A stretch of 64,000 nt of DNA from assembly GCF_014200405.1 (NCBI RefSeq), contig NZ_JACHBQ010000001.1:744001-808000 (forward strand), written 5' to 3'. The translations under genes were made by a program, and so were the position numbers. The notes beneath the pieces were generated by a model. It was not told where the DNA came from, ran no database searches, and saw only the letters and a program-made list of their open reading frames with translations. This DNA comes from Cryobacterium roopkundense (GTDB lineage Bacteria > Actinomycetota > Actinomycetes > Actinomycetales > Microbacteriaceae). Shown here piece after piece: positions 27,488 to 41,515 of this stretch (position 1 is the stretch's first letter; each line of letters opens with the position of its first letter).

Positions 27488-28426
27488 CTAGTCCAGTAGA
27501 TCTTCGTAGAGCACTGTCGAAATGTAGCGCTCCCCGAATCCCGGAACGATCACGACGATGGTCTTGCCGGCGTTCTCGGGCAGCTTGGCCTGCTCGAGGG
27601 CGGCCCACACTGCGGCTCCACCGGAGATTCCGCCGAGGATGCCTTCCTGAGTGCCGAGCGCGCGGGCCGTGGCAAGCGAATCGGCCAGGGTGACGTCGGT
27701 GACCGAGTCGTAGACAGTGCGGTCGAGCGTTTCCGGCACGAAGTTGGCGCCGAGGCCCTGAATCTTGTGGGGGCCGGGCTTGCCACCGCTAAGGATGGGG
27801 GAGTCGATGGGTTCGACACCGACGACCACGACTGACGGTTTGCGCTCCTTGAGCAGCTGACCAGCTCCGCTGATGGTGCCGCCTGTGCCAATGCCGGCGA
27901 CGAGGATGTCGACCGTGCCCTCGGTGTCGTCCCAGATCTCGACGCCTGTGGTTGCGCGGTGGATGGCAGGGTTGGCCGGGTTCTTGAACTGGTTAGCCAG
28001 GATCGCTCCGGGCGTGGCAGCAACGATGCTGTTCGCTGTCTCGACCGCGCCGCGCATGCCGTCGGCCCCGCTGGTCAGCACGATTTCGGCGCCGTAGGCG
28101 CGCATCATGACGCGACGTTCCTTACTCATGGTCTCGGGCATCGCGAGAACCACCTTGTAGCCCCGGGCCGCGCCCACCATTGCGAGGGCGATTCCGGTGT
28201 TGCCGCTCGTGGCCTCCACAATCGTGCCGCCCGGGAGCAGACTTCCGTCCGCTTCGGCGGCGTCGACGATGGCGACTCCGATGCGGTCCTTCACGCTGCT
28301 GGAGGGGTTGTAGAACTCGAGCTTGACCAGCACTGTCGCGTCGAGGCCGGACGTCAGGCGGTTGAGCTTGACGAGAGGGGTGCCTCCGACGGCTTTGGTG
28401 ATGTCGGAATAGATAGGTCTGGGCAT
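27488..28426 (-). CDS. cysK: Cysteine synthase A (O-acetylserine sulfhydrylase)
   Basis: 312 residues. A PLP enzyme that makes cysteine from O-acetylserine and sulfide. The PLP lysine is Lys46 in [11 protein letters not shown]; the [10 protein letters not shown] substrate loop and [12 protein letters not shown] phosphate loop are intact. The C-terminus ([16 protein letters not shown]) ends close to the usual length. It is the first gene of the cysK-cysE operon, divergent from prmC with 84 bp between the start codons. Confidence 0.96.
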   Translation of the reverse strand: MPRPIYSDITKAVGGTPLVKLNRLTSGLDATVLVKLEFYNPSSSVKDRIGVAIVDAAEADGSLLPGGTIVEATSGNTGIALAMVGAARGYKVVLAMPETMSKERRVMMRAYGAEIVLTSGADGMRGAVETANSIVAATPGAILANQFKNPANPAIHRATTGVEIWDDTEGTVDILVAGIGTGGTISGAGQLLKERKPSVVVVGVEPIDSPILSGGKPGPHKIQGLGANFVPETLDRTVYDSVTDVTLADSLATARALGTQEGILGGISGGAAVWAALEQAKLPENAGKTIVVIVPGFGERYISTVLYEDLLD

Positions 28427-28476
28427 TCGGAGTCAACTTTCACTCGGGGGACAAGGCCAACTTCAGCCTACGGGCA

Positions 28477-28505
28477 GTGACGCGTTCAGGGGAGTGAGAT
28501 AGATT
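28477..28505 (+). promoter_or_regulatory. Promoter of prmC (leaderless)
   Basis: GTGACG (28477-28482), 17-bp spacer, TAGATT (28500-28505), then 5 nt and the GTG of prmC. No ribosome site lies between. Confidence 0.5.
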
Positions 28506-28510
28506 CCACT

Positions 28511-29422
28511 GTGACCTTTCGCGTAACAGAGCCAACCAATCCCGACCGCCCGAGTATTCCGGGAGACGTCGATTCCCTTCGTGAACTGGTCATTGACCAG
28601 CTTGCCCTAGCCGGAATCGCTGACGCTGAGGTCGACGCCGACCTGCTGATCGGGCACGTGCTCGGCCAGAGCCGAGGCGAGGTTCAAGCCGCCGGAATCC
28701 TCCGTAAGCCGGTGAGCGAAACGGATGCCACTGCAGTACTCGTGCTCTCTGAGCGTCGCGCCCGTCGCGAACCGCTGCAGCACATTACGGGCCGCGCACC
28801 GTTCCGTGCGCTCAACCTCCTCGTCGGCCCCGGCGTCTTCGTGCCGCGACCCGAGACCGAACAGGTCGCCCAATTCGCGATCGACGCCCTGCGGTCGATG
28901 CCCGACCCGGCGCCGATCGGCATCGATCTTGGCACCGGGAGCGGTGCTATCGCCCTCTCCCTCGCTACCGAAGTCCCGCACGCGCGGGTCTTCGCGGTCG
29001 AGAATTCGCCGGAAGCCTTCGAGTGGACCAGCCGCAACTTCGCCGAGGTGGCTGCCCCGAACGCCACCCTCGCATTCGGTGATCTCGCCGACGCCTTCAC
29101 CGAGCTCGATGGCACCGTCGCCGTCGTCATCTCGAATCCGCCGTACATTCCAGCGGATGCCATTCCCCGTGACCCGGAGGTGCGCCTGTTTGATCCCGCC
29201 CATGCATTGTTCGGCGGCGCCGATGGACTTGACGTGGTGCGACACGTCTCCACGACGGCGCTGCGGCTCCTTCGTGCCGGTGGAGTGCTGGTGATCGAGC
29301 ACGGCGAACTGCAGGGCGGCGCCATCCGTGCCATCCTCACGGCGGACGGCTGGCGCGCGCCAGCCACGCACCGCGACTTCACGAGTCGCGACCGTGCCAC
29401 GACGGCCATTCGGAACGTCTAG
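28511..29422 (+). CDS. prmC: Release factor glutamine methyltransferase
   Basis: 303 residues. It methylates the glutamine of the GGQ motif in release factors using S-adenosylmethionine. An N-terminal helical domain (LRELVIDQLALAGI) precedes the methyltransferase fold with IGIDLGTGSGAIALSLA (SAM loop) and the catalytic NPPY at 209-212. Its partner prfA lies 5 kb upstream, separated by qor, an IS-interrupted gene and cysE-cysK. A -10 box precedes the GTG by 5 nt, giving it its own promoter. Confidence 0.94.
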   Translation: MTFRVTEPTNPDRPSIPGDVDSLRELVIDQLALAGIADAEVDADLLIGHVLGQSRGEVQAAGILRKPVSETDATAVLVLSERRARREPLQHITGRAPFRALNLLVGPGVFVPRPETEQVAQFAIDALRSMPDPAPIGIDLGTGSGAIALSLATEVPHARVFAVENSPEAFEWTSRNFAEVAAPNATLAFGDLADAFTELDGTVAVVISNPPYIPADAIPRDPEVRLFDPAHALFGGADGLDVVRHVSTTALRLLRAGGVLVIEHGELQGGAIRAILTADGWRAPATHRDFTSRDRATTAIRNV

Positions 29423-29468
29423 AAGGGTTCCGTCGCGTGCCGCCCGTCGGCTCACAGGGGGGCTCCGC

Positions 29469-29474
29469 TACAAT
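29469..29474 (+). promoter_or_regulatory. -10 box of tsaC
   Basis: TACAAT ends 8 nt before the ATG at 29483. A TTG at 29474 is overlapped by this box, which argues for the ATG as the start. Confidence 0.45.
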
Positions 29475-29482
29475 TGTCGGAA

Positions 29483-30238
29483 ATGACACGCATCTATAAT
29501 TGCTCGGTCGAAGCGGATTACGCTGCCGGCATGAGAATGGCCCTCTCGGCGATCGGCCGCAGCGCTCTCGTCGTCATACCCACTGACACCGTCTACGGCA
29601 TCGCCGCGGACGCCTTCAGCCCAGGGGCAGTCCAGAATCTTCTGGATGCGAAGGGGCGCGACCGCACCTCGCCGCCGCCTGTGCTCATTCCCGGCGTCTC
29701 CACGATGGATGCCCTCGCCATCGATATCCCGCAACCGGTGCGGGACCTGGTTGCCGAGTTCTGGCCAGGCGGACTGACCGTCATTCTGAACGCGCAGCCG
29801 TCACTCGTCTGGGATCTGGGTGAGACCCGCGGCACCGTGGCGCTTCGCATGCCGAGCAACCCCGTTGCCCTGGACATTCTGAAGGAGACCGGCCCCCTGG
29901 CCGTGTCTTCGGCCAACCTGAGCGGCCAGCCTGCCGCCGTCGACGCCCAGGCGGCCGAGGCCGCTCTCGGCGATAAGGTCGCCGTCTACCTCGACGGCGG
30001 AGTATCAGGAGAGGGCGCTGCCTCGACGATCGTCGACGCTACGGCCTTCGAGTCCAACGGCGGCATGCTGCACATCGTTCGCCACGGCGTGATTTCCCGG
30101 GCGGCCATCGAAGCCGTGATCGGCGAGGCGCTCGAGCCCGAGCCCGGGCCGCCAGCCGCGCCCTCGCCTGAGCCGTCGCTGGACGCAGAGACGGCTGCCG
30201 CACCGGCGCCCGACGTCGACTCCAATGGGCGCGACTGA
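29483..30238 (+). CDS. tsaC: L-threonylcarbamoyladenylate synthase (YrdC/Sua5 family)
   Basis: 251 residues from ATG 29483. It makes threonylcarbamoyl-AMP from threonine, bicarbonate and ATP for the t6A37 modification of tRNAs that read ANN codons. The family marks are ALVVIPTDTVYGIAADAFSP, the KGRDR loop, WPGGLTVIL, VALRMPSNP and LAVSSANLSGQPA. The last 45 residues (EPEPGPPAAPSPEPSLDAET and on) form a Pro/Ala/Glu-rich tail outside the catalytic fold. It is followed after 3 bp by a WecA-type gene, so they are co-transcribed. Confidence 0.93.
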   Translation: MTRIYNCSVEADYAAGMRMALSAIGRSALVVIPTDTVYGIAADAFSPGAVQNLLDAKGRDRTSPPPVLIPGVSTMDALAIDIPQPVRDLVAEFWPGGLTVILNAQPSLVWDLGETRGTVALRMPSNPVALDILKETGPLAVSSANLSGQPAAVDAQAAEAALGDKVAVYLDGGVSGEGAASTIVDATAFESNGGMLHIVRHGVISRAAIEAVIGEALEPEPGPPAAPSPEPSLDAETAAAPAPDVDSNGRD

Positions 30239-30241
30239 TCC

Positions 30242-31486
30242 ATGACTCTCTTCATGCTGATCGCCCTTGTCTCGGCGCTGGTGACCTTCGGGCTGTCGAT
30301 CGTGGTCTACAAGCTCAGCCATCGTTACCAGCTGTATCCGAAGATTCGGGACAGAGACGTGCACACACGTCCGACCCCCCGCCTCGGCGGTATTGCGATG
30401 TTCCTCGGCATCATGGTGGCCTTCGGGGTGGCCTACCTCGCATCTTCACAGTTCCCGCCCCTACAGCTCGTCTTCGCCGACCCGCAACAGATCCTCGCCA
30501 TTCTCGGTGCCGCCCTCTTGATCGTGCTGGTCGGAGTCGCCGATGACGTCTGGGACCTCGACTGGATGACGAAACTCGCCGGTCAGTTCATCGCCGCCGG
30601 CCTCGTAGCGTGGCAGGGCGTGCAGATATACTCCCTGCCGATCGGCGGGCTGACGGTCGGTTCCGGCTGGATGTCCATAGTCTTCACAGTCGTGGCGATC
30701 GTGGTCGTGATGAACATGATCAACTTCATCGACGGGCTCGACGGGCTTGTCACGGGCGTGGCGCTGATCGCCAACGGGGTGTTCTTCTTTTACAGCTATC
30801 TGCTGGTGCGCGACACCTCTCCCACCAACTACTTCAACCTCGCGTCGCTTATCGCCGCCATTCTCGTGGGAGCCTGCGTGGGCTTCCTTCCGCTCAACTG
30901 GCACCCAGCGAAGATGTTCATGGGAGACGCCGGAGCGCTGCTCGTGGGGTTGCTGATGGCCACCTCCGCAATTGCCATCACCGGACAGATCGACCCGACT
31001 GCGGTGAACCGCTCACAGCTCTTTCCGGCGTTCATCCCGATTCTGCTGCCGGTCGCCATCCTGATCATCCCGCTGCTCGACTTCGGACTGGCCGTCTTCC
31101 GCCGGGTGCGGGCCGGAAAGTCTCCGTTCAGCGCGGACCGCAAGCATCTGCACCACCGTCTGCTCGACATGGGCCACTCCCACCTGCATGCCGTCCTCAT
31201 CTTCTACGGCTGGACGGCCGCGGCATCCGTGGGCTGCCTGCTCTACTTCGTGCTGCCGGTCTATCTGGGCCTGCCCACCTGGTACGCCACCGTCTTCCTC
31301 GTGGTCTCGCTCCTCACCTGCACGCTCGTGACCCTGGCCCCGCTCAGCCGCCGTAAGGCCGAGGAGATGGCCAGCCAGCTGTCGCCGAACACCGCCCCCC
31401 ATACCGAAGAAATAGCCCAACTCGACCCTCTCGATGAGGCCGCGCAGGCGCAACAGACCCCACAGACCGCCGAGGAGATCGCATGA
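30242..31486 (+). CDS. wecA: Undecaprenyl/decaprenyl-phosphate GlcNAc-1-phosphate transferase (WecA-type)
   Basis: 414 residues with about eleven membrane helices. The family transfers GlcNAc-1-phosphate from UDP-GlcNAc to a polyprenyl phosphate, the first step of many wall polymers (arabinogalactan, teichoic acid). Visible motifs are PTPRLGGIAMF, the catalytic ADDVWDLDW, MINFIDGLDGLVTG, MFMGDAGALL and the HLHHRLLDMGHS loop that separates WecA/TagO from MraY. A hydrophilic tail of about 50 residues follows. It overlaps the next small membrane gene by 4 bp. Confidence 0.9.
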   Translation: MTLFMLIALVSALVTFGLSIVVYKLSHRYQLYPKIRDRDVHTRPTPRLGGIAMFLGIMVAFGVAYLASSQFPPLQLVFADPQQILAILGAALLIVLVGVADDVWDLDWMTKLAGQFIAAGLVAWQGVQIYSLPIGGLTVGSGWMSIVFTVVAIVVVMNMINFIDGLDGLVTGVALIANGVFFFYSYLLVRDTSPTNYFNLASLIAAILVGACVGFLPLNWHPAKMFMGDAGALLVGLLMATSAIAITGQIDPTAVNRSQLFPAFIPILLPVAILIIPLLDFGLAVFRRVRAGKSPFSADRKHLHHRLLDMGHSHLHAVLIFYGWTAAASVGCLLYFVLPVYLGLPTWYATVFLVVSLLTCTLVTLAPLSRRKAEEMASQLSPNTAPHTEEIAQLDPLDEAAQAQQTPQTAEEIA

Positions 31487-31980
31487 CACTGCCAGCCACC
31501 CCCACACCGCCCACCCAATTTGTGCCGCCTGCCCAGCCGACGTCCATCCCCATCCTCAAGCGGATCCTCGTGTACGGGGGCTTCCTCGCCCTGGCCATCG
31601 CCCTCGTGGGCGCGACCGTCGGCGGACTCGTCGACGGCTGGATCGGCATCGTGAGCGCCCTGGTGGGTACGGCCATGGCCGTCGTTTTCATGGGCATCAC
31701 AGCCGGCAGTATCCTCCTCGCCAATCGCTATGCCGGGCGAGAGGCCGCCATCGGCGCATTCTTCGGTATCGTGATGGGCGGCTGGCTGCTGAAATTCGTG
31801 GTCTTTCTGGTGCTCATGGTGCTGCTGCGTGACCAGCCGTGGATCTCGCCGGTGGTGCTTTTCCTGAGCATCATCGCTGGCGTCGTCGGCTCGCTCGTGG
31901 TCGATGCCGTCGTGGTGATGAAGAGCCGCATGAGCTACGTGAGCGATGTCACGCTTCCACCTGCCCCCGCAGACGAGTGA
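31483..31980 (+). CDS. AtpI-like small membrane protein ahead of the ATP synthase operon
   Basis: 165 residues with a Pro/Thr-rich N-terminus and four hydrophobic helices (ILVYGGFLALAIALVGATVG, ALVGTAMAVVFMGITAGSIL, two more). Its place just before atpB matches AtpI (ATP synthase protein I), which helps c-ring assembly in other bacteria. Sequence conservation in AtpI is low, so the assignment rests mainly on position and topology. It starts at ATGA overlapping the wecA stop. Confidence 0.65.
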   Translation: MTLPATPTPPTQFVPPAQPTSIPILKRILVYGGFLALAIALVGATVGGLVDGWIGIVSALVGTAMAVVFMGITAGSILLANRYAGREAAIGAFFGIVMGGWLLKFVVFLVLMVLLRDQPWISPVVLFLSIIAGVVGSLVVDAVVVMKSRMSYVSDVTLPPAPADE

Positions 31981-31994
31981 CAGCCCGCTCTCGA

Positions 31995-32024
31995 TTCGGT
32001 TCAGAGCCGGATTTCCGCTAGAGT
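31995..32024 (+). promoter_or_regulatory. Candidate promoter of the atp operon
   Basis: TTCGGT (31995-32000), 18-bp spacer, TAGAGT (32019-32024). The -10 has the same GCTAGAGT context as the rho promoter. A leader of about 98 nt would precede atpB. Confidence 0.5.
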
Positions 32025-32128
32025 AGGCAGCGATCCCCCCGGTTTGCAGCTCTTCTACAGCGTCGTAAACCTGTCCCACATTCGTCGATGCGCGAGCAGA
32101 GCTCACCGCCCCGAAACAGGAGAAAGCG

Positions 32129-33224
<1,096 letters not shown>

Positions 33225-33254
33225 TCCTCTTTACTACTTGAGTTAGGAGGCATG

Positions 33255-33821
33255 ATGCTTCACGCAGTAATTGCAGCCGCCGCCGAGGGGGAGGCGCAGA
33301 ACCCGCTCATCCCGGCCGTCTACGACATCATCTGGTCAGCGGTCTGCTTTGTCGTGATTTTGTTCTTCTTCTGGAAGTACGCACTTCCGAAGATGCAGAC
33401 GCTTCTTGACGACCGTGCAGAGGCCATCGAGGGCAATATCGCCAAGGCAGACGACGCCCAGCGCAAGGCCGAAGCTGCTCTCGAGCAGTACACGGCCCAG
33501 CTTGCTGATGCTCGTGCAGAGGCAGGACACATCCGTGAACAGGCACGTTCCGATGGCCAGCGCATAGTCGCTGAGCACAAGGACCAGGCCGTCTCTGAGG
33601 CAGCTCGCGTCACCGCAAGCGCCAAGGCTCAGATTGAAGCCGAACGTCAGGCAGCAGTCGTTTCGCTTCGCAGCGAGGTCGGCACGCTGGCCATCGACTT
33701 GGCCTCAGGAGTCATCGGCGAGAGCCTGACCGACGACGCCAAGGCAAGTGCCATCGTTGATCGCTTCCTCGCTGAACTTGAAGCCTCGGAGAACACTGCT
33801 GTGCCGGCAGGGAAGAAGTAA
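33255..33821 (+). CDS. atpF: F1Fo ATP synthase subunit b
   Basis: 188 residues from the second of two adjacent ATG codons (33252 and 33255); AGGAGG at 33245-33250 leaves 1 nt to the first and 4 nt to the second, so the second is favoured. One N-terminal membrane helix (YDIIWSAVCFVVILFFFWKYALP) is followed by a long charged coiled coil (DDRAEAIEGNIAKADDAQRK and on) that forms the outer stalk and ends in a delta-binding region. Confidence 0.94.
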   Translation: MLHAVIAAAAEGEAQNPLIPAVYDIIWSAVCFVVILFFFWKYALPKMQTLLDDRAEAIEGNIAKADDAQRKAEAALEQYTAQLADARAEAGHIREQARSDGQRIVAEHKDQAVSEAARVTASAKAQIEAERQAAVVSLRSEVGTLAIDLASGVIGESLTDDAKASAIVDRFLAELEASENTAVPAGKK

Positions 33822-33824
33822 TCA

Positions 33825-34622
33825 ATGGGAAGCGCCACCAGAGAAGCATTGGCATCATCGAGAACGGCTTTGGCCGGCTCGATAGGCACGATCGATCTGG
33901 CGACGGGCGAGAGCCTGTTCAAGGCCGGTCGCGTCGTGGGTGCCTCGTCGCAGCTGCTGTCCGCGCTGGCTGACCCGGCCGCATCCGCTGCGGCCAAGGT
34001 CACGCTCGTAAAGGCGGTCTTCGGCCAGGCCACTACACCGTTGGCACTAGACCTCCTGGGGTCTGTCGTTGCTGAGCGGTGGTCCAACCACGGTGACCTG
34101 CTGGCTGGAATTGAAGACCTGGGGCTGCGGGCAACCGCGATTTCAGCTCCGTCTTCTGTATCCATTGAAGCCGAACTGTTTGCCTTCGGCACTGCGGTGT
34201 CGTCCGATGCCGAGCTGGAGTTGGCTCTGGCCAGCAAGCTGGGCCTTCCGACGGCTAAGGCCGGACTGGTCGAAAAGCTTCTCGCTGGCAAGGTATCGCC
34301 GCAGACGCTGACGATCGTTCGTCACCTGGTCCAGCAGCCTCGCGGCCGCCGGATCGGTGAGCTCCTGCGTCACGCTGCGGCCGTCGTCGCAGACCAGGCC
34401 GGAACGTCCATCGCCACCATTACGTCCGCCGGTGCCTTGGCGCCGGCTCAGCTCGATCGGCTCACGAAGAGCCTCTCCGACCGGTACGGACGCCGCCTCA
34501 GCATCAACCTGGTCGTTGACCCGGCTGTTGTCGGTGGCGTGCGCGTACAGATCGGCGATGACGTCATTGACGGCAGCATCGCTACCCGTCTCGCGGACCT
34601 GAGACTCCAGCTCGCCCGCTGA
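33825..34622 (+). CDS. atpH: F1Fo ATP synthase subunit delta
   Basis: 265 residues, the longer actinobacterial form (E. coli 177). The C-terminal part has the typical GKVSPQTLTIVRHLVQQPRG and the closing GGVRVQIGDDVIDGSIATRL that joins stalk and F1. The N-terminal helical bundle includes SRTALAGSIGTIDLATGESL. It starts 3 bp after atpF and is part of the eight-gene operon. Confidence 0.94.
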   Translation: MGSATREALASSRTALAGSIGTIDLATGESLFKAGRVVGASSQLLSALADPAASAAAKVTLVKAVFGQATTPLALDLLGSVVAERWSNHGDLLAGIEDLGLRATAISAPSSVSIEAELFAFGTAVSSDAELELALASKLGLPTAKAGLVEKLLAGKVSPQTLTIVRHLVQQPRGRRIGELLRHAAAVVADQAGTSIATITSAGALAPAQLDRLTKSLSDRYGRRLSINLVVDPAVVGGVRVQIGDDVIDGSIATRLADLRLQLAR

Positions 34623-34708
34623 CCGTCAGGTCGGCACCACACAAACCTCGAGACGGCAGCGTTTCACACAGCTAACACCTGTACAACCAGTACAGAAAAG
34701 GGAAGATG

Positions 34709-36346
34709 ATGGCAGAACTAACGATCAGCCCCGATGAGATCCGCGACGCTCTCCAGGACTTCGTCAAGTCCTATGAGCCGAACAAGACCTCCACCACCGA
34801 GGTCGGCTACGTCACCACCGCAGGCGATGGCATCGCCCACGTAGAGGGACTGCCTGGCGTGATGGCCAACGAGCTCATCAAATTCGCAGACGGCACCTTG
34901 GGCCTCGCCCAGAACCTCGATGAAGATGAGATCGGCGTCGTCGTACTCGGCGAGTTCGCCGGCATCGTTGAGGGCATGGAGGTGCACCGCACCGGCGAGG
35001 TCCTCTCCGTTCCCGTTGGAGATGGCTACCTCGGACGTGTCGTCGACCCGCTCGGCGCACCCATCGACGGACTCGGCGAGATCGCAACCGAGGGTCGTCG
35101 TGCACTCGAACTGCAGGCTCCCGGCGTCATGGACCGCAAGAGCGTGCACGAGCCGATGCAGACCGGCATCAAGGCCATTGACGCCATGATCCCGATCGGC
35201 CGCGGCCAGCGCCAGCTCATCATCGGTGACCGCCAGACCGGCAAGACGGCCATTGCGATCGACACCATCATCAACCAGAAGGCCAACTGGGAGTCCGGCG
35301 ACACGAACAAGCAGGTTCGCTGCATCTACGTCGCCATCGGCCAAAAGGGCTCCACCATCGCTTCGGTGAAGGGTGCGCTCGAGGATGCCGGAGCGATGGA
35401 GTACACGACCATCGTCGCCGCTCCGGCGTCTGACCCTGCCGGCTTCAAGTACCTCGCCCCGTACACCGGTTCGGCCATTGGCCAGCACTGGATGTACGCC
35501 GGCAAGCACGTACTCATCGTCTTCGATGACCTGTCCAAGCAGGCAGAGGCCTACCGCGCCGTTTCGCTGCTTCTTCGTCGTCCGCCGGGACGCGAGGCAT
35601 ACCCCGGCGACGTGTTCTACCTGCACTCCCGCCTGCTCGAGCGTTGCGCCAAGCTGTCCGACGCCCTCGGCGCCGGTTCGATGACCGGCCTTCCGATCAT
35701 CGAGACCAAGGCCAACGACGTTGCAGCGTACATTCCGACCAACGTGATCTCGATCACCGACGGCCAGATCTTCCTGCAGTCCGACCTCTTCAACGCCAAC
35801 CAGCGTCCTGCTGTCGACGTGGGAATCTCGGTTTCACGAGTCGGTGGAGACGCCCAGGTCAAGTCGATCAAGAAGGTTTCCGGAACGCTCAAGCTTGAGC
35901 TCGCACAGTACCGTTCTCTAGAGGCCTTCGCGATGTTCGCATCTGACCTCGACGCGACGAGCCGTCGCCAGCTCGCACGTGGTGCCCGCCTCACCGAGCT
36001 GCTGCGTCAGCCGCAGTACTCGCCGTATCCGGTCGAAGACCAGGTCGTGTCGATCTGGGCCGGCATCAACGGCAAGCTCGATGAGGTTCCGGTTCCCGAC
36101 GTGTTGCGTTTCGAACGCGAACTGCTGGACTTCCTCGGTCGTAACACGACCGTGCTGTCGACCCTGCGCGAGACGAACGTTCTCACCGACGACACCGTCG
36201 CCAGCCTGTCGAGTGAAATCGACAAGTTCAAGCTTGAATTCCAGACGGGCGAGGGCAAGCCCCTCGCATCCGTGGGCAGCGAAAAGTTCGAGGCCATCGG
36301 CGTCGAGGAAGTCACCCAGGAAAAGATCGTCAAGCACCGCCGCTAA
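34709..36346 (+). CDS. atpA: F1Fo ATP synthase subunit alpha
   Basis: 545 residues from the second of two tandem ATGs (34706, 34709); AAGGGA at 34698-34703 fits the second better. A nucleotide-binding but non-catalytic F1 subunit. P-loop [14 protein letters not shown], the [20 protein letters not shown] block and the arginine-finger region SVSRVGG are clear. The C-terminal tail ([18 protein letters not shown]) matches the extended actinobacterial form. Confidence 0.97.
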   Translation: MAELTISPDEIRDALQDFVKSYEPNKTSTTEVGYVTTAGDGIAHVEGLPGVMANELIKFADGTLGLAQNLDEDEIGVVVLGEFAGIVEGMEVHRTGEVLSVPVGDGYLGRVVDPLGAPIDGLGEIATEGRRALELQAPGVMDRKSVHEPMQTGIKAIDAMIPIGRGQRQLIIGDRQTGKTAIAIDTIINQKANWESGDTNKQVRCIYVAIGQKGSTIASVKGALEDAGAMEYTTIVAAPASDPAGFKYLAPYTGSAIGQHWMYAGKHVLIVFDDLSKQAEAYRAVSLLLRRPPGREAYPGDVFYLHSRLLERCAKLSDALGAGSMTGLPIIETKANDVAAYIPTNVISITDGQIFLQSDLFNANQRPAVDVGISVSRVGGDAQVKSIKKVSGTLKLELAQYRSLEAFAMFASDLDATSRRQLARGARLTELLRQPQYSPYPVEDQVVSIWAGINGKLDEVPVPDVLRFERELLDFLGRNTTVLSTLRETNVLTDDTVASLSSEIDKFKLEFQTGEGKPLASVGSEKFEAIGVEEVTQEKIVKHRR

Positions 36347-36429
36347 AGCGCGCCGCCCGATTAGTCGACGGGCTCGACCTTGACGTCGAGCCCGTCGAGA
36401 CACGATCACCGAAAGGAAAGCTGAGACAC

Positions 36430-38813
<2,384 letters not shown>

Positions 38814-38815
38814 GA

Positions 38816-39079
38816 ATGGCTTCTCCGTTGAGCGTCAGCGTTGTCTCGGCCGACCAGCAGGTCTGGACCGGTGAGGCGACCATGGTCGTCGCGCGCACTG
38901 TGGAAGGCCAGATCGGTATTCTGGCCGGCCACGAGCCCATGCTGGCGATCCTCGCCGAGGGTGAAGTTCGCGTCACCCTCGCCGACGGATCGAAGGTAGT
39001 GGCCGAAGCTGCCGACGGATTCCTGTCCGTCGACAACGACATCGTCACCATCGTCGCCCGCCAGGCGGCACTCGTTTAG
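38816..39079 (+). CDS. atpC: F1Fo ATP synthase subunit epsilon
   Basis: 87 residues from ATG 38816, 2 bp after atpD. It consists almost only of the N-terminal beta sandwich (LSVSVVSADQQVWTGEATMV, GQIGILAGHEPMLAILAEGE). The C-terminal helix pair that inhibits ATP hydrolysis in E. coli epsilon (139 residues) is missing, as is common in this family of actinobacteria. It is the last subunit gene of the operon. Confidence 0.94.
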   Translation: MASPLSVSVVSADQQVWTGEATMVVARTVEGQIGILAGHEPMLAILAEGEVRVTLADGSKVVAEAADGFLSVDNDIVTIVARQAALV

Positions 39080-39084
39080 TTCGC

Positions 39085-39864
39085 ATGCTGGTACTGCTTC
39101 CGCCGTCGGAGACGAAACGCTCCGGCGGCGAAGCTGTACCCCTGGACTGGGATACTCTGGCTTATTCCTCGCTGGGCCCGGCCCGGCGTAAGCTCTCTCG
39201 TGCTCTGGTCAGCCTGAGCAGGCATCCGGATGCCGCCATGACCGCCCTCAAACTCGGCCGTACGCAGTCTGCGGAGGTCGACAGGAACCGGGTACTGCTC
39301 GCGTCGGAAACGATGCCGGCACTCGACCGTTACACTGGGGTCGTCTACGACGCCGTGGACGCCGCGTCCCTGTCTCAGGCTGAGCGCCAGTTCGCCCATG
39401 AGCACGTCGCGATCCATTCAGCCCTGTTCGGCCCCGTTGCCGCGCTCGATGCGATTCCCGCCTATCGGTTGTCTCACGATTCCCGTGTGCCGGAGTTGGC
39501 GCTCAAGACGCACTGGGCGCTTCCCGTGACTGCAGTGTTGAAAAAGACTCCAGGGCTGGTCCTCGATCTGCGCTCAGAGGCCTACGTGGCTCTAGGGGCG
39601 GCACCCGCGCGCGCAGAGTCAGTTTTCCTGCGCGTCGTGACCGATGTCGACGGACGTACCCGCGCCCTCAACCACTTCAACAAGAAGTCCAAGGGCCAGT
39701 TCGTGCGCGCGCTCCTGCAGAACGGCCAGAGCTTTGCGAGCGTCGATGAGCTGACGGGCTGGGCTCGATCCATTGGGGTCACGCTGCGGCCGGGAGCAGC
39801 CGGGGAGCTTGAACTCGTCGTGGACGCGAGCGTTCCGGCGCCCCTGTTCACGATCTTCTCCTGA
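39085..39864 (+). CDS. yaaA: Peroxide stress protein YaaA (DUF328)
   Basis: 259 residues. The family limits free iron and DNA damage during hydrogen peroxide stress in E. coli and binds DNA. Visible marks are MLVLLPPSETK at the start, RYTGVVYDAVD, FGPVAALDAIPAYRLSH and the basic HFNKKSKGQFVRALL block. The start codon is 6 bp after the atpC stop, so it probably reads through from the atp operon. Confidence 0.88.
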   Translation: MLVLLPPSETKRSGGEAVPLDWDTLAYSSLGPARRKLSRALVSLSRHPDAAMTALKLGRTQSAEVDRNRVLLASETMPALDRYTGVVYDAVDAASLSQAERQFAHEHVAIHSALFGPVAALDAIPAYRLSHDSRVPELALKTHWALPVTAVLKKTPGLVLDLRSEAYVALGAAPARAESVFLRVVTDVDGRTRALNHFNKKSKGQFVRALLQNGQSFASVDELTGWARSIGVTLRPGAAGELELVVDASVPAPLFTIFS

Positions 39865-39893
39865 AGTTTCTCATCGGGCGGTCCGAATTTCGC

Positions 39894-40898
<1,005 letters not shown>

Positions 40899-40909
40899 CG
40901 GTGGGCGAG

Positions 40910-41515
40910 CTAGAACGCGCGGTGGCACCCGGCGAGGTGATCGTCGACGAGTCCGGCGGACTGCATGAGTGCGTACATCGTGGTGGGACCTACGAAGCTG
41001 TAACCGCGGCGGCGGAGCTCTGTGCTCAACGCGGTCGATTCCGCAGTGATCGCCGGGATGTCCGCGTAGGTGAGCGGGCGAGCGTGGGGCGTCGTCGGTG
41101 CGAAGCCCCAGATCAGTTCGGAGAGGCTCTCGCCGTTCGCCTGGATTTCCAGGGTTGCCCTGGCGTTGCCGAGCGTCGCCAGGATTTTGCCGCGGTGACG
41201 GATGATGCGGGCATCGCTCACGAGGCGTTCGACGTCTGCCGCGGTCATATCGGCCACCCGTTGCACGGCGAAGCCGTGGAACACCTCGCGGAAGACCGGG
41301 CGCCGGCGCAGGATGGTGATCCAGGAGAGCCCGGCCTGGAACCCTTCGAGGCAAACCTTTTCGAACAGGCGCTCCTCGTCGTGGAGGGGACGACCCCATT
41401 CCTCGTCGTGGTATCGCTGGTACTCCGGGTCGGTGCCCACCCACCCACAGCGCGTCACACCGTCGTCGCCCACGGCGAGGAAGGGATTGGGGACCGCCGG
41501 TGTCGGTTGTGTCAT
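40910..41515 (-). CDS. tag: DNA-3-methyladenine glycosylase I
   Basis: 201 residues from ATG 41515, which overlaps the stop of the ogt gene (ATGA). It removes 3-methyladenine from alkylated DNA. The TAG family pattern is complete: RCGWVGTDPEYQRYHDEEWG with the zinc cysteine, LCLEGFQAGLSW as VCLEGFQAGLSWITILRRR, IIRHRGKI and the C-terminal HLAGCHR with zinc ligands. Its operon with the O6-alkylguanine repair gene makes a small alkylation repair unit. Confidence 0.95.
   Translation of the reverse strand: MTQPTPAVPNPFLAVGDDGVTRCGWVGTDPEYQRYHDEEWGRPLHDEERLFEKVCLEGFQAGLSWITILRRRPVFREVFHGFAVQRVADMTAADVERLVSDARIIRHRGKILATLGNARATLEIQANGESLSELIWGFAPTTPHARPLTYADIPAITAESTALSTELRRRGYSFVGPTTMYALMQSAGLVDDHLAGCHRAF

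Noticed and set aside
34706..35626. Minus-strand frame of 302 codons opposite atpA
   Set aside because: It is an antisense shadow of the highly conserved atpA gene.
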